From Oscheius onirici (lineage: Eukaryota; Nematoda; Chromadorea; Rhabditida; Rhabditidae): 64,000 nt of DNA. The stretch is taken from assembly GCA_932521025.1 (NCBI GenBank), contig OW051472.1, positions 124,001-188,000 of the forward strand, read 5' to 3'. A model generated the notes under the pieces. The model did no database searches, was not told where the DNA came from, and saw nothing but the letters and a program-made list of their open reading frames with translations. Numbering within the stretch: position 1 is the first letter of the stretch; each line of letters opens with the position of its first letter. A program made the position numbers and the translations under genes. Below are positions 42,445-52,996 of the stretch, in pieces.

Positions 42445-43149
42445 TTCATAGACGGGTAATAAATAGGAAAAATATGAATAAGTTGCGTCAGGTATGCTTG
42501 AGCAATTTGTTCATGTGGAGGGGGATAAGAACAGCAGGTGATTTAATTGTAAGACTATTGGAGAGAGAAAACAGAGGGAAACGTGCACGGAAACAGGGGG
42601 AGAATTCTGATACATCTTTCAAACTATAGTAACGGTTTAACCTTTACCTTAGAATGTTAATCTGAGCCAGAAAGACTAATCTCTCAGAAACATGACCTCT
42701 CGTCTTAATTATTTTTTCCGAGATTTCTTCGAAGAGAGTACGATTCGGAGAGCAGGGACTACATTCAAGGAAGCGGAGCCTGCAAAGGTGCTCTGGAATA
42801 AATATCTAATTATATACCGGGAATGTTTGAATAGAGGCACTGTGCCACTATTCGAATACAAACAAATACGCAATTACGTACTCACTTTTTCGGATTGAAG
42901 AATGTTTGAACGAAGGGAGGCGCCTACTGCAGTACAACCTAATATTTTTTTACTTTCTTAGTATTTGTCTCATACAGATATGGATCCTGACTATCAGTAA
43001 AAACAATGAAAAGATTAAAAAAGTCGTCGTCAATCCGAAAAAAAAAAATCTTACGTAATTGCGTATTTTTTGTATTCGAATAGGGGCGCAGTGCCTCTAT
43101 TCAAATATTTACGTTAGTTGGTAGCGATGTTTCTGCAATCTCACTTTAT
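42445..43149. other. gene-free stretch with an inverted-repeat element
   Basis: The open frame 42692-42898 covers the left arm of the inverted repeat and is not called as a gene. Confidence 0.5.
42834..43107. mobile_element. inverted-repeat (MITE-like) element
   Basis: Arms of about 60 bp share TTTGAATAGAGGCACTG, ATTCGAATACAAA and ATACGCAATTACGTA in inverted orientation, with an AT-rich centre. I cannot fix a target duplication. Confidence 0.7.
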
Positions 43150-43536
43150 TCAGAAGAGTACAATCAAGGCAAGAAGAAGAAAACTCATAGTTTTGGAAGA
43201 ATTACAGTAGTCATCGTTACAGCAGCATATTGTTACCCCATCTCCCGAAGAGCACTTTCCGGCTCTAATCTGAGCCATATTGCATAGTCCTTCGCCACTG
43301 TCACAGTCAAAACTTGACGTTTTCACAGGCTGACCCATGATTTTAGTATCCATTGTTTGTCTGGGAAAAATACTTGGTAAAATAAACACACAAAAAGTCT
43401 ACTTGTAACACATTGATCCAATTCCTGAACAAGCAACAGATTCCGTCGGTTTGTACTTGTTCGAGCTGGCTGACTCGCCCTGGTAGCATTGTAGAGCCAA
43501 AGTTGATGAAATGAGGAAGAAAAAGAAGACGAACAT
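43150..43536 (-). CDS. single-module secreted CCC-CN protein
   Basis: Two exons with one phase-2 intron after CYK: MFVFFFFLISSTLALQCYQG, CSGIGSMCYK, then FDCDSGEGLCNMAQIRAGKC and ICCCNDDYCNSS with a hydrophobic tail. GCD reads DCD. A polyadenylation-type GAATAAAG follows the stop. Last intact member on the right side of the cluster. Confidence 0.85.
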
Positions 43537-43802
43537 TAAAGTAAAAAACTGGGTAGGGGCCGAGAGGCAACGTCTTTATGTACCAATGATAATGGGCCAT
43601 TTCTAAGCTGATAGGGCTTTATTGTTGACGGAAATGATCAGAGGAGAGGAGGGAAAATATAACATGCATTTACTTTGTAAAGACCCAATAAAGAGGGTAA
43701 TAGTCTTACAACTTTCAGCCACACGGGAAAACGTCATTTGACGTTTCGCACAAATCGTTTAGCTTCACCGCTCTTTTTATACCAGACTGTTCTGAAAAGA
43801 TC
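43537..43802. other. short spacer
   Basis: No feature recognised before the exon relic at 43803. Confidence 0.4.
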
Positions 43803-43876
43803 TAACCATTGGCCTACTTTTGGTTGTTCCAGTCGTTTTCACACAAAAATGCTTTGAGCAAAGCTTTGAGACAGGT
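43803..43876 (+). pseudogene. relic first exon of a CCC-CN gene
   Basis: One frame reads TIGLLLVVPVVFTQKCFEQS followed by FETG and a GTATAC donor, exactly the signal-peptide-plus-CF exon of the family with a phase-1 donor. No ATG is present (the expected place has ATT). TTTTTATACC lies upstream where the TATA box would be. No later exon follows. Confidence 0.55.
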
Positions 43877-44644
43877 ATACAATTTTCGGTACTTTGGTAA
43901 TACACGGAACACCTTTGCCAAAAGCCAATTACTTACTGGCATTGTAATTTCGAAACTAAATATTTATAGTAAAAGATGTGATCCCGTGTAATAAAATTAG
44001 TGAAAGTAGTAAAAATCAGAAATATATAAATCGCATCAATTCCAATAGAAATTTTCTCGTTGTATGACTAGGCACTAGTCGTCACTTGGACAGCTATTTG
44101 TCGGAATTTCTTTGTCGCGAAATCAACAAAGGAAAAGGATGAAAAGGCTGGAATCAATTCGCGAGTTCTGGCCGACTACCTAATAATTTTTATCAATTAA
44201 ATAATTTCACTCATGATAGAAATGATAAAATTGTGGACCTTAATTGCATTTGCTCAATTGCTGCAAACAATAAATAATGGTTTTTGGAAAAGGTATTCCG
44301 TGTATTACAAAAGTACCCAATTTCCTCACATTCTCACTCAATCTGTTTCTAGCTGTGTCTCTCAACGTCTCGTCTTCTTCGACCATCAGTAGATGCCGGT
44401 TCAGGTTGGCAAGTACAAAAACGGAGAGGCTGATTACTCTTGTAGATTCAGTATGTCGAACTGGACTGAAAGCAGAGGTGTTTTGGTTTGAAGATACAAG
44501 CCTGTCTTTTTGGGGCTCAGACATACTGGATCATTTCATCTACTAATTCCGAGTGAACATCTCGCTCTCACAACTCACATTGATCTGACATTTAAAAGAA
44601 AGCATCACCTAGGCAACTCTTCCCTTTCACTCCAATCCACCCCA
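43877..44644. other. gene-free stretch
   Basis: Opposing open frames at 44240-44546 overlap each other and show no splice or signal context. Confidence 0.45.
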
Positions 44645-45025
44645 ATGTATCTGCTCCTGTCTATTTTGGTCTCAATTAATGCCAAAAGCGTCTTCGTCGA
44701 GGATGTCTTTTTAGATGGGGGCAATTATACTCCAGATTTTGGGAATGTAACTGCTATCAGGAGAATTGTGCCTCCACCGCCGGAACATATTAGTTTGTGA
44801 GTTTTTTGTGAAAAGAAGGAGACAGAGACAGACGGTGAGACAGAGGGACAGAGAGACAAAGAGACAGAGACAGAGATCATATTTTTCAGAGTAATAATGG
44901 TTTTGCTTCTCTATTTCATTCTAATCATCGCTGTCTGCTTCTGGAGCAGAAAAGAGCAACGACTGGTGCCGAAAATTTTCACGGGATATACAAATGTTAC
45001 CGTAACCGAAACTGTAGATCTTTAA
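44645..45025 (+). CDS. small type I membrane protein
   Basis: Exon 1 encodes MYLLLSILVSINAKS (signal peptide) and a short ectodomain ending PPPPEHIS. A phase-2 intron full of GACAGAGA-type repeats follows. Exon 2 encodes the helix VIMVLLLYFILIIAVCFW, a basic stop-transfer SRKEQR and a tail ending VTVTETVDL. It resembles the gene at 36132-36457 in size, splice phase and tail. Function unknown. Confidence 0.62.
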
Positions 45026-45062
45026 ATTGTCTTATTATTATTAAACAGTCGAGAGATCCAGG

Positions 45063-46169
45063 TCACATTTCCGTCACAATGTCGTCTATTGAGCAGCCTC
45101 CCATTCCTTGTCTCTGCGCCTGTATCTCGTACATACTCAGAGGCTTGTTCGGACAGCAGGGGTCTATTGAGTACGGGACGGGTGTGGCATAAATCTGAGC
45201 AACCTGCAAGCGATTTGAGAAGCAGAAAATTCACAAACCTTTCCGTCAAAGGTCCTAATTTTGCAGTACATGTCACCACGGAAGGAGTTCTTTCCACAAA
45301 ATTCAGAATCAGCTACGACTACTTCAAAGGACTTTTTGAAGAGAGTCTGGGCTGCTTTCTGAAAAAAAAAGTGTTAGTTTCCTGTCCCTCTGTACCTGTA
45401 GCTCATCTCCAATGCAATCCTTGCTCAAATTAAGATATTTTTTAATGTCAAAGGGATTATTTATAGTCATTTCCATAAACAGCTCCAAGGCCGGATTACA
45501 GCACTTGAAACCTGAAAGCTCAAATTGTCTTGGATCAATCGAGACTTACCGTATCTGTTCGTATAGCAACGGCACTTAATATCAGGCTTGCAGCATGAGT
45601 TTATAGCAAGCTGAAAAGTTGAACTCGATCGATTTCCACTTTCAGTCTTCCAGAGATGATTCAATTATCTTCCTGTTTTTCGGAAAGTGAGCGAAAGGGC
45701 TAAGCTGTTTGGCTGCATCGGGGGAATTTGGACGATCTTTAGGAAAGAGACGCTTCAAGACATTCTACAAAGTTTCGTGAAATTTTTGCCGAAGGCGCTT
45801 ATATGGTTTTCGTTCAAGAAACTAAATAGAGACCCAGAAGCAGAGTGCGTGAGAAAGTCAGAATGCCAAAGATGGACGAAAGAGTACTGTCATAATTTTG
45901 GCTTGAAAAAAAAATCAAAATCGAACCATCACGTTTCGAACGTACTATGGTCCAAAACAGGGATGATACTGGGGCTACAGAGCCAGGAGAAAGATGTCTG
46001 CAAAGCTCAGAGAACCGAGAAAAAGAAGGAATCTTGCAGCAGTTTTTCAACCTTTTAAAACAAAGCAAAGTGCCAAAAAACTTACTGGAGACATGACGAA
46101 CGTTCCCGAAACAATACAAACCAGTAGAGCGATTATCAGAGAAATATACACGACTTGTAGTCGGATCAT
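45063..46169 (-). CDS. ground-like (hedgehog-related, grl) protein
   Basis: The C-terminal exons are clear: SCCKPDIKCRCYTNRYG, FKCCNPALELFMEMT, then KSFEVVVADSEFCGKNSF, RGDMYCKI and YATPVPYSIDPC, ending DDIVTEM. This is the ground-like domain of nematode secreted hedgehog-related proteins, which act in the extracellular/cuticular space. A plausible first exon at 46169 (MIRLQVVYISLIIALLVCIV, then SGTFVMSP and a GTAAGT donor) supplies a signal peptide, but the exons between about 46085 and 45640 are not resolved. The C-terminal domain is confident; the N-terminal model is not. Confidence 0.65.
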
Positions 46170-47040
46170 CGAGACGGCATCTACTTGATGAACTACTGAA
46201 AGAAGAAAAACTTGCAGAAGAGACCGAGAGATCAATTAGGGAAAGATGTTTGTGACATTTGTTGGATAGACGCCCAGTGACGGCAGACTGGGTAAAGAAA
46301 AGCCGACGCGACGTCCTTAACAAGATTTCATGCTTGGATTGTGTTGGGATGACGAGGACTGTAGCGAAGGCGAGGGTTTATGGCCCGTGCAATGGTCACT
46401 TCTGGGATGTATTGGCATTGGAAAACACAGAGAGCATTGATTGAACTGTTTATATGTTTTAGTCCCTCTCTGTCCCTCTGTCCCTCTGTTCTTCTTAGAG
46501 TTCGAGATCTGGAGACAATACTGAGGGAAGCTGGGAGACAGAGAAACTGACCAATAGCTTTTTTCGCGCTGTCGGACAGAAAGCCGTGTGGTTGTGGTCC
46601 AGAAGGCAGATTTCTGTCTTTGAAAGCTAAAATCAACTTTTGTCAAGTTCGCGCCAGATTTCTGAGTACTTTCCAAATCTCGACAAGTACTTGACTTGTC
46701 AACTTTACACCCTTCTGCCATAAGCCATTGTATGCTCGTCTGTGCTCTTAGAAGGTGTCAGTTATTCAGCTCTACCTCTACCGTCTACTTTCTACGAGGT
46801 CACGTTTCTAATTCTTTACCGAGACAGTCTAACCACCTTTTTTTCTTCTGTAACTAGGACTGTCCCTGTGTCTATTTCCATCTGACTCTGTCTTTCTGTC
46901 TCTTTCTCCCTGTCTCTCTGTCCCTCTGACTTTCAGCAGTTCTTTTCAGTTCTTTTTTTGCTCCCTCCAGATAACCAGGCATCTTATTTTGGCAGTTGAA
47001 GGTCAGCGCTGATAAGATTGGCACCTTGCCTCCTCTTCAC
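46170..47040. other. gene-free stretch, possibly with decayed coding sequence
   Basis: On the plus strand around 46095-46250 one frame (QYKPVERLSEKYTRLV, LLDELLKEEKLAEETER) looks protein-like but is flanked by stops; it also overlaps the ground-like gene start. TCTCTGTCCCTCTG tracts lie at 46455-46495 and 46860-46935. Confidence 0.4.
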
Positions 47041-48793
47041 ATGCGACCTCTTCTCCTGTTAGCAATTCTACCAGTAGTTCTGGGAAAATATGAGGTTCAA
47101 CCTGATTTTTTCCTTCAAATCATCTGATTTAGCCAACATGGGAGTCTTTAGAATCTAGACCCCTTCCAACTTGGTACGATGAGGCAAAGTTTGGAATCTT
47201 CTGTCATTGGGGTGTTTACTCTGTTCCCGCTTTCAAGTTAGTATTTTTGCTGTGACAGTTCTCAGTATGTCTAGAAGCGAATGGTTCTGGTGGTACTGGA
47301 AGGACCAGAAAGACCCTGCTGTCCAAAATTATGTCGATGAAAATTACGAGCCTGGAACTTCATATGCTGATTTTGCTCACGATTTCACTGCCGAGCTCTT
47401 CGATCCTCAGGAATTTGTCAAAGTGGTCCAGTCTTCCGGCGCAAGGTATTTTTTGCCATGTTTTCGACCAAAAAGTTTTAGATATTTTGTCTTTACAAGC
47501 AAACATGTCGAGGGCTTTACCATGTGGCCGAGCCAGTATAGCTGGAACTGGAACTCTGGAGATATTGGACCAAAACGGGACATTGTTGGTAGTATGAGAC
47601 TCAAAAAAGAGACAAAGAAATTCCAGGTGAACTTCAATCTTCTTTTCGAAAGGTTGGCCTCCGCTTTGGACTGTACTACTGTCTCTACGAATGGTTTCAT
47701 CCTTTATTCTTAAAAGATCAGTCGAATCTCACTAGTCAAGAATACATTGAGGTAGACTGTTCTCTAGAGAAGGAAAAAACAGTTTAGGAAGTGGCGTATC
47801 CTCAAATGCACGAGATTATCAATCAGTACAAGCCAGACATTTTCTGGAGTGATGGCGACTGGATGATGGCGGACAGTTACTGGAAGAGTAAAGAATTTAT
47901 TGCCTGGTTGTACAATGACAGGTCAGTCTGTCCCTGTCCCTGTCCTTGACAACACTCACTTTCAGTCCCGTCAAAGACTCCATAGTCGTAAACGACCGCT
48001 GGGGAAAAGACATTATGGGAAAGCACGGCGGTTTCTTGACCTTCCAAGACAAATATGATCCCGGGTATCTGATTCCCAGAAAATGGGAAACCTGCTACAC
48101 AATGGACAATCAGTCTTGGGGAAATCGACGCAACTTGTTGGTCAGTCCGTTGTAAATCTCTTTCCATAAACCATTTAGCTTACTGACGTTGCCACTGTTC
48201 ACGAGCTAATCTCTCAGCTAGCCCGGACAATTTCTTGTGGTGGGAACTTTCTCCTAAACGTCGGGCCAGACAAACAAGGCCGAATTCCTCTCATTTTCCA
48301 AGAACGACTAGCGGAACTGGGAAAGTGAGTTCCATTTCCAGTTCCCTGAAAATCAGGGATCAGATTTGTTAACGCTACCAGTGAGGCCATTTTCTCTTCG
48401 AGACCGTGGACTTATCAGAACGATACGGGAAATATTTGGTAAGGATCTTGGAAGGAGGCAAGAAGGTTCAAACTTTAGGTACACTTCCAGAAATCGGAAC
48501 ATTTCCGGCGGGACTTCTGATGAGACCATAATCTATGCTTGGGTGCTGGATGTTACTGGTGATAACATTCCCATCACCAGAGTAAAAATAAGCAAAAATG
48601 TAAGAGACAGAGACACGAAAACATTCGAATTTTTCAGACCATAGTAACTTTTCTTGGAACTGACGTCTCCTACAAACCAAAGGGAATTTCGGACATTTTC
48701 ATTGTCCCAGAGAGCAAGATCCCGTGGGCAAAGTTGCCTCGAAAAGATGTCATCGTGATAAAAATTGAGTATGCTGGAAATTTTGGGGTTTGA
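47041..48793 (+). CDS. alpha-L-fucosidase (GH29)
   Basis: The secreted enzyme begins [17 protein letters not shown]29 landmarks follow: [68 protein letters not shown] (the aspartate after S is the expected nucleophile), [17 protein letters not shown] and [17 protein letters not shown], ending in a beta-rich C-terminal domain. Several exons join with short introns; some splice borders near 47220-47280 are less certain. It hydrolyses alpha-L-fucose from glycans in the lysosome or outside the cell. It looks intact. Confidence 0.92.
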
Positions 48794-49137
48794 AATCTCT
48801 TTGAGTGGAAAAGAAATTGGTTTTTTAGCCAAGAAGAACACATTGAAAGTTGACAAGGAAACAGAAGAAGGAGGAGCTTTTGGAAGTGTTACTGTAATTA
48901 AAAAAAAATTTCACTGAGGTTCTATCTTTTCTTTTCCAATCTTCCGTGTCCTGATGAAGGTCATTATTAGCGCGTAAATCACAGTCACAGTGTCCCGATC
49001 ATATCAGCAGCCAGCAAGGCGGGAGCCCGAGGAAACAACAAGAGATGGCATAAATGATAGCCATTCGGCTGTCACTTTGCCCATTCCGGGTGATTTTTAA
49101 GACCTTTTGGTATTCCTCTCATCCCTTAATTCTAGCC
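48794..49137. other. short intergenic stretch
   Basis: No exon or repeat recognised. Confidence 0.45.
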
Positions 49138-50637
49138 ATGCTCCCTGGGTACATCTTCCTCGTCCTCCTCCCATTTACAGTAGCCGATTTCGCCATTGAC
49201 AATGAGATTGTTGGAGAGCCCATGGTCGATTGTGAAGACAGTCTGGTCGGACTGACCTTCAAAACGAAGAAACCCTTCACGGGGAGAGTCTATGTACAGG
49301 TATGATTACTGCAGAATTAACTCCTGTTTCAGGGTCTCTCAGACGATGACCGTTGTTCCAAGGCTTTTGTAGACAATCGGAACATGAGCAGGTTTGTTCT
49401 GGAGAAGATTCCTTCAAAGAATCTTTCAGAATGTCCATGGAGGTTCAGAGCGGAGATTGTACGATGCAGAGACACCGGGTAACTGGAAAATTGGAGGGTC
49501 TGATGTTCTCCGTCACGATTGTCGTCTCTTTCCACGGAACTTTTGTGACCAAAGCTGACAAGGCCTACAGATGCATCTGCTTCTTCAGGAACCAAAAGAC
49601 GTTGACCAACTCGATCCGTGAGTTTTTAGAGGATAAGAGAGACAAAGATTCTTTCAGAAATCGGCTCTCTCGGAACAACTGAACTTCTGAACCCTATGGC
49701 TCCTCCATCCTGTACCTACGACATCCGGAGTGGATCACCTGATGGACCACTAGTCGTGTAAGTCTATTTTTTAGTCCTGAGAGACTACTCTGTCCCATTT
49801 TCAGAGAGGGAAAAATCGGAGAAAAAATCTACCACATCTGGAAGTGTGAAGCTCCCGGCAATGGTTTCCTAGTTCATTCCTGTCGCGTCACTGATGGTCG
49901 TGGCTTCCAATTTGACCTCCTCGACGTCGATGGCTGTGCCGTCGACCCGTCTATTCAGCCCGATTTGACCTATAATCAAGAGACAAATATGGCTGTCGCT
50001 GAAACTTATGGCTATAAATTTAGTGACACCAACATTTTGAACTACGAGTGTGTCGTCGAGGTAAATTTTCTTTATTTTTTCTCAATCGGCTTCAGATCTG
50101 TTCAAAAGCCATGAATGAGTGTCAAGAGATGACTCCTCCCGTCTGTGACCGGGACTCGGATCTGATGAAGAGGGTTCTGAAGAGGAGGAGAAGGAGTACT
50201 ATAAAGATGATGCCGGGTAGGTTGAGAGTATGAGAGAGACATTATTGTAGTCTGAACATAAGAGGACTACTGTAACTTTCCCAATTCCAGAGTCCGGAAC
50301 TGTCGAAGTGGCCGCCTCGATCAGTATGATGGACAGCATGAACTCTTCCCTCCTCAAAGACGAATCCGTTCCCAGTTCTCTCGACCTATCGTCTGAAACC
50401 GCGTCCACTTCCAGAATTCCTCCCGGATATGCTGTCTGTCTCAGTCACTTGACTCTCACAATAACGACCTCAATTCTGACCATTCTGATCCTCGGAATCA
50501 TTACCCTCTCATACTTTCTCTCCCGGGTCCACAAGTACTATTTCAATCACACAAAAGCCGTCCATTTCGAGCAGCCGAAAGATGAGACGGTAGAAAACAA
50601 TGTGAGTAATATCAGCGTCTCAAGTGCGACCATTTAA
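49138..50637 (+). CDS. cuticlin-like ZP-domain membrane protein
   Basis: After a signal peptide (MLPGYIFLVLLPFTVA) the cuticlin-type ZP domain reads DNEIVGEPMVDCEDS, FKTKKPFTGRVYVQ, SVTIVVSFHGTFVTKADKAY, then CTYDIRSG, IYHIWKCE, LVHSCRVTDGRG and the conserved late cysteines (CSKAMNECQEMTPPVCDRD). A furin-type basic site KRRRRS precedes a Ser-rich stalk and a single membrane helix (LTITTSILTILILGIITLSY) with a cytoplasmic tail. Such proteins are processed at the basic site and polymerise in the apical extracellular matrix or cuticle. Introns are short; the frame is unbroken. Confidence 0.9.
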
Positions 50638-50682
50638 CCATGACAGTTCACGAGTATGTCTACAATAATAAAGATTTTTCGT

Positions 50683-51825
50683 TCAATTCTTGCTTTCATT
50701 ATTGTCTCCAATAGTGATGTCATCGATTTGAATGGGACGCTTGCCGAGACACTGGAAAAAAAATGGATTGATAGGCATAGGTACCGGGCTCGTGCCAGCA
50801 GTACTCACTTTTGGGGAAACCATGAAAACTTGGCACCCAATTTGAACATATGCCGAGCTTATGTTCAAAATGGGTGCCAAGTTTTTTCGCTAAAGTAGTC
50901 TTCCCCCAAAAATGCGCCTTGCTGGACCGGTCTCGGTCAACACTAACACGGGCCTGGTGCCCATGCCTACATTGAGAGACAGAGAGACTCACCTGCAGAA
51001 TAGCGTCTCTGTATTCTGTTATAAGAACCACAGTACTGATCGGATCCACAATCTGCGCCACTGAGATGAAAGTCCCACAGATTTGAATTGTATCCTGCCA
51101 CTGGATATGAAACATGCTTAGCATGAAGGCAGAGACGGCCGGGACAGCATTGAAAACCAGTGGAAATAGTGTCTGTATAGTTAAGAGGACGTAGATACGG
51201 TAAGGAATCAGATGCGCCGTGTAATGAGATTCCTTGATTTCGCGCAACTTTCTTCTAATTTCCAGCCAACAGTATAAGATGAAGGATACTGCTAGAGATG
51301 TATAGGTTGCAAAGATAGCGAGACAACCGTAGAGCTTGTAGTTTGGGGATCCGTCAATCTGAAATGGAGAATCAATGCCTCTCTGTCTCTAACCGAAAAC
51401 GGTGCTCCTATGTAACCTTGAATGGCCAGGTCCTTCTTCGTCAAGTTCCACAGGAGACTACGGTAGAAATTATCCGTTTCTTCAAAAGGGTAAATGGTCA
51501 CGGTCGTGACCATACAGATAGCCCATAAGGCTATAGTAACCACACTTGCTACAACTATTCGCAGCTTGTACTTTCCGAACCGATATCTGGAGAAATTCTG
51601 TTGGTCTCTATTCATTCTCCGTCCAACCCACTGATGACCGTCAGTCTGTAGGCAAAGCACCAACAAATGATGGACATGTTGGTGCAGAACGTCCAGATGA
51701 AGACATAAATGCAGAGGATCTGTCCCCATCTCGGCAGGAATGTTGCCGAACAAAAGTACATATATCCGTTTAGGGGAACGTGCCAGGACAGTTAGAAAGA
51801 ACTTACATTTTGCGAGGTAGGTCAC
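50683..51825 (-). CDS. 7TM chemoreceptor of Str-like type, 5' part missing
   Basis: Five of seven helices can be read: ILCIYVFIWTFCTNMSIICW, IVVASVVTIALWAICMVTTV, LYGCLAIFATYTSLAVSFIL, VLLTIQTLFPLVFNAVPAVS and ICGTFISVAQIVDPISTVVL followed by the typical EYRDAIL, then a last exon CLGKRPIQIDDITIGD to a stop at 50683. No exons for helices 1-2 are visible; upstream lies a dispersed repeat. The acceptor for the first readable exon is unclear. It is probably a truncated gene, or its first exons are too diverged to see. The last intron contains a MITE. Confidence 0.6.
50772..50969. mobile_element. hairpin MITE in the last intron of the receptor
   Basis: Ends TAGGCATAGGTACCGGGC and, inverted, TAGGCATGGGCACCAGGC. 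A second, inner inverted repeat centres on AACTTGGCACCCA. hAT affinity is likely by its end pattern, but the flanks do not give a clean duplication. Confidence 0.65.
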
Positions 51826-51854
51826 GAAGGGTCTGGCTCAGAAAACAGAAGGAA

Positions 51855-51945
51855 GGAACTATACTGCTTTTGGTGGGTTTTTGGCCTGACTTTTTGTCAG
51901 GCCAGAACTCTTTTTGGATCAGTTAGTCTGTTCCAGTTGGCTTCA
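51855..51945 (+). repeat. best-preserved copy of the GGCCTGAC-type dispersed repeat
   Basis: TACTGCTTTTGG, then GGCCTGACTTTTTGTCAGGC (a near-perfect hairpin), CAGAACTCTTTTTGGATCAG and TTAGTCTGTTCCAGTTGG. Related copies: 5535, 23715, 27515, 35795. Confidence 0.65.
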
Positions 51946-52136
51946 ATCAGTTTTATTAAATTTCAAACAAAATGGCGGTGCTACGCACAGACAGAGTTGA
52001 ATCTCTTTTACTCCAAGTTTTTATGTTCTATCATTTAATTTTCTTCCTCGTCCTTTCATTCATTTCAAGCTCAATTCTCCCACGTCGAGATCAAAACGTC
52101 TGCGGGAAAATCGGAATGATGATGTGCAGCTACAGG

Positions 52137-52144
52137 TATAAAAG
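52137..52144 (+). promoter_or_regulatory. TATA box of the 52158 locus
   Basis: TATAAAAG just upstream of a signal-peptide-like frame. Confidence 0.5.
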
Positions 52145-52157
52145 AGCCCTTCGACGG

Positions 52158-52996
52158 GACGCAACAGATTGGGAGAGGTGCTTCTTTTTCTACTTCTCGC
52201 CTCTCCCCTACTGGTTGTAACTTGTCCAGAAGCTCAAAGTACGTTTCGGGCCTGATCTTGACTCGTACCCTAAAAAAACCATTTTTGGTTTTTTTTTACC
52301 AGCTACAAGGCTGGACAGTCGCTTTAATCTCAACAAAAAAGCATTTTCAGAATGCCAGAAAAACTGCGAAATCGCCAAAGACAAGTTTAAAGGCTGCACC
52401 GGTATATACAGCGGGCCACAAAATGCCGGAGGCACTATACATTTCAAGCCTTGTGAATCGAGACAAGCACGCTTCTAGTGAGTTTTTTGAGCTAACAATT
52501 AGAAGGACGGAAGCTCAAGCAGATATCCCACATATCGTTTTTAGTAATGCCTCTACTGATGGTAGCTGTGACCGAGTGGAATTCCTCTGTCCTGGATGGA
52601 TGAACACATCAGTGATCAAATATGGACCTGGCTTTGTCAATATCGCATTTGGACAACTGTCAGCGCCTCTTAAACTGAGAGATCCGGGCGATCATACCAA
52701 TACTGTTAGAAAGCGTTTATCTAGAGGCTGGATCAACGAGACGCACACGGTTCGTTTTCTTCTTTGTTGTTAAGTTGTTGCTTTGTTTTCAGATTCGGAT
52801 TGGAGACATCTCAATGGAGGCAGAACAAATTGATTCAATTCTCTTTACATGCGATGGAAATAGTAACTGGATCTATACTGACAAAAAGGGCGAAAAATGG
52901 CCTATTATTGGAGCATTCTGTCTCGTATTGGACGATCCCGGATTTGAGGAGATAGAAAAACAGGGTGATGGACCAAACTTGTCTGTAATGCCATGA
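52158..52996 (+). pseudogene. secreted cysteine-containing protein gene with broken start and splice
   Basis: Near 52174 a frame reads EVLLFLLLASPLLVVTCPEA, a signal peptide ending at a cysteine, but with no ATG before it (TTG is the nearest codon). The next exon reads CQKNCEIAKDKFKGCTGIYS and FKPCESRQARF and meets a stop exactly at its donor. The later exons continue in another frame: HIVFSNASTDGSCDRVEFLC, YGPGFVNIAFGQLSAPLKL, then IRIGDISMEAEQIDSILFTC and VLDDPGFEEIEKQGDG. No family is recognised. It is probably a recent pseudogene, since the exons are otherwise well preserved; an error in the sequence could also explain it. Confidence 0.5.

Noticed and set aside
42692-42898. 68-codon open frame as a gene
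   Set aside because: It overlaps one arm of an inverted-repeat element.
45687-46058. Transposase-like plus-strand open frame
   Set aside because: A charged sequence with Cys and Trp at first suggested a mariner or Tc1 remnant, but no catalytic or helix-turn-helix motif could be placed, and the region overlaps the ground-like gene.
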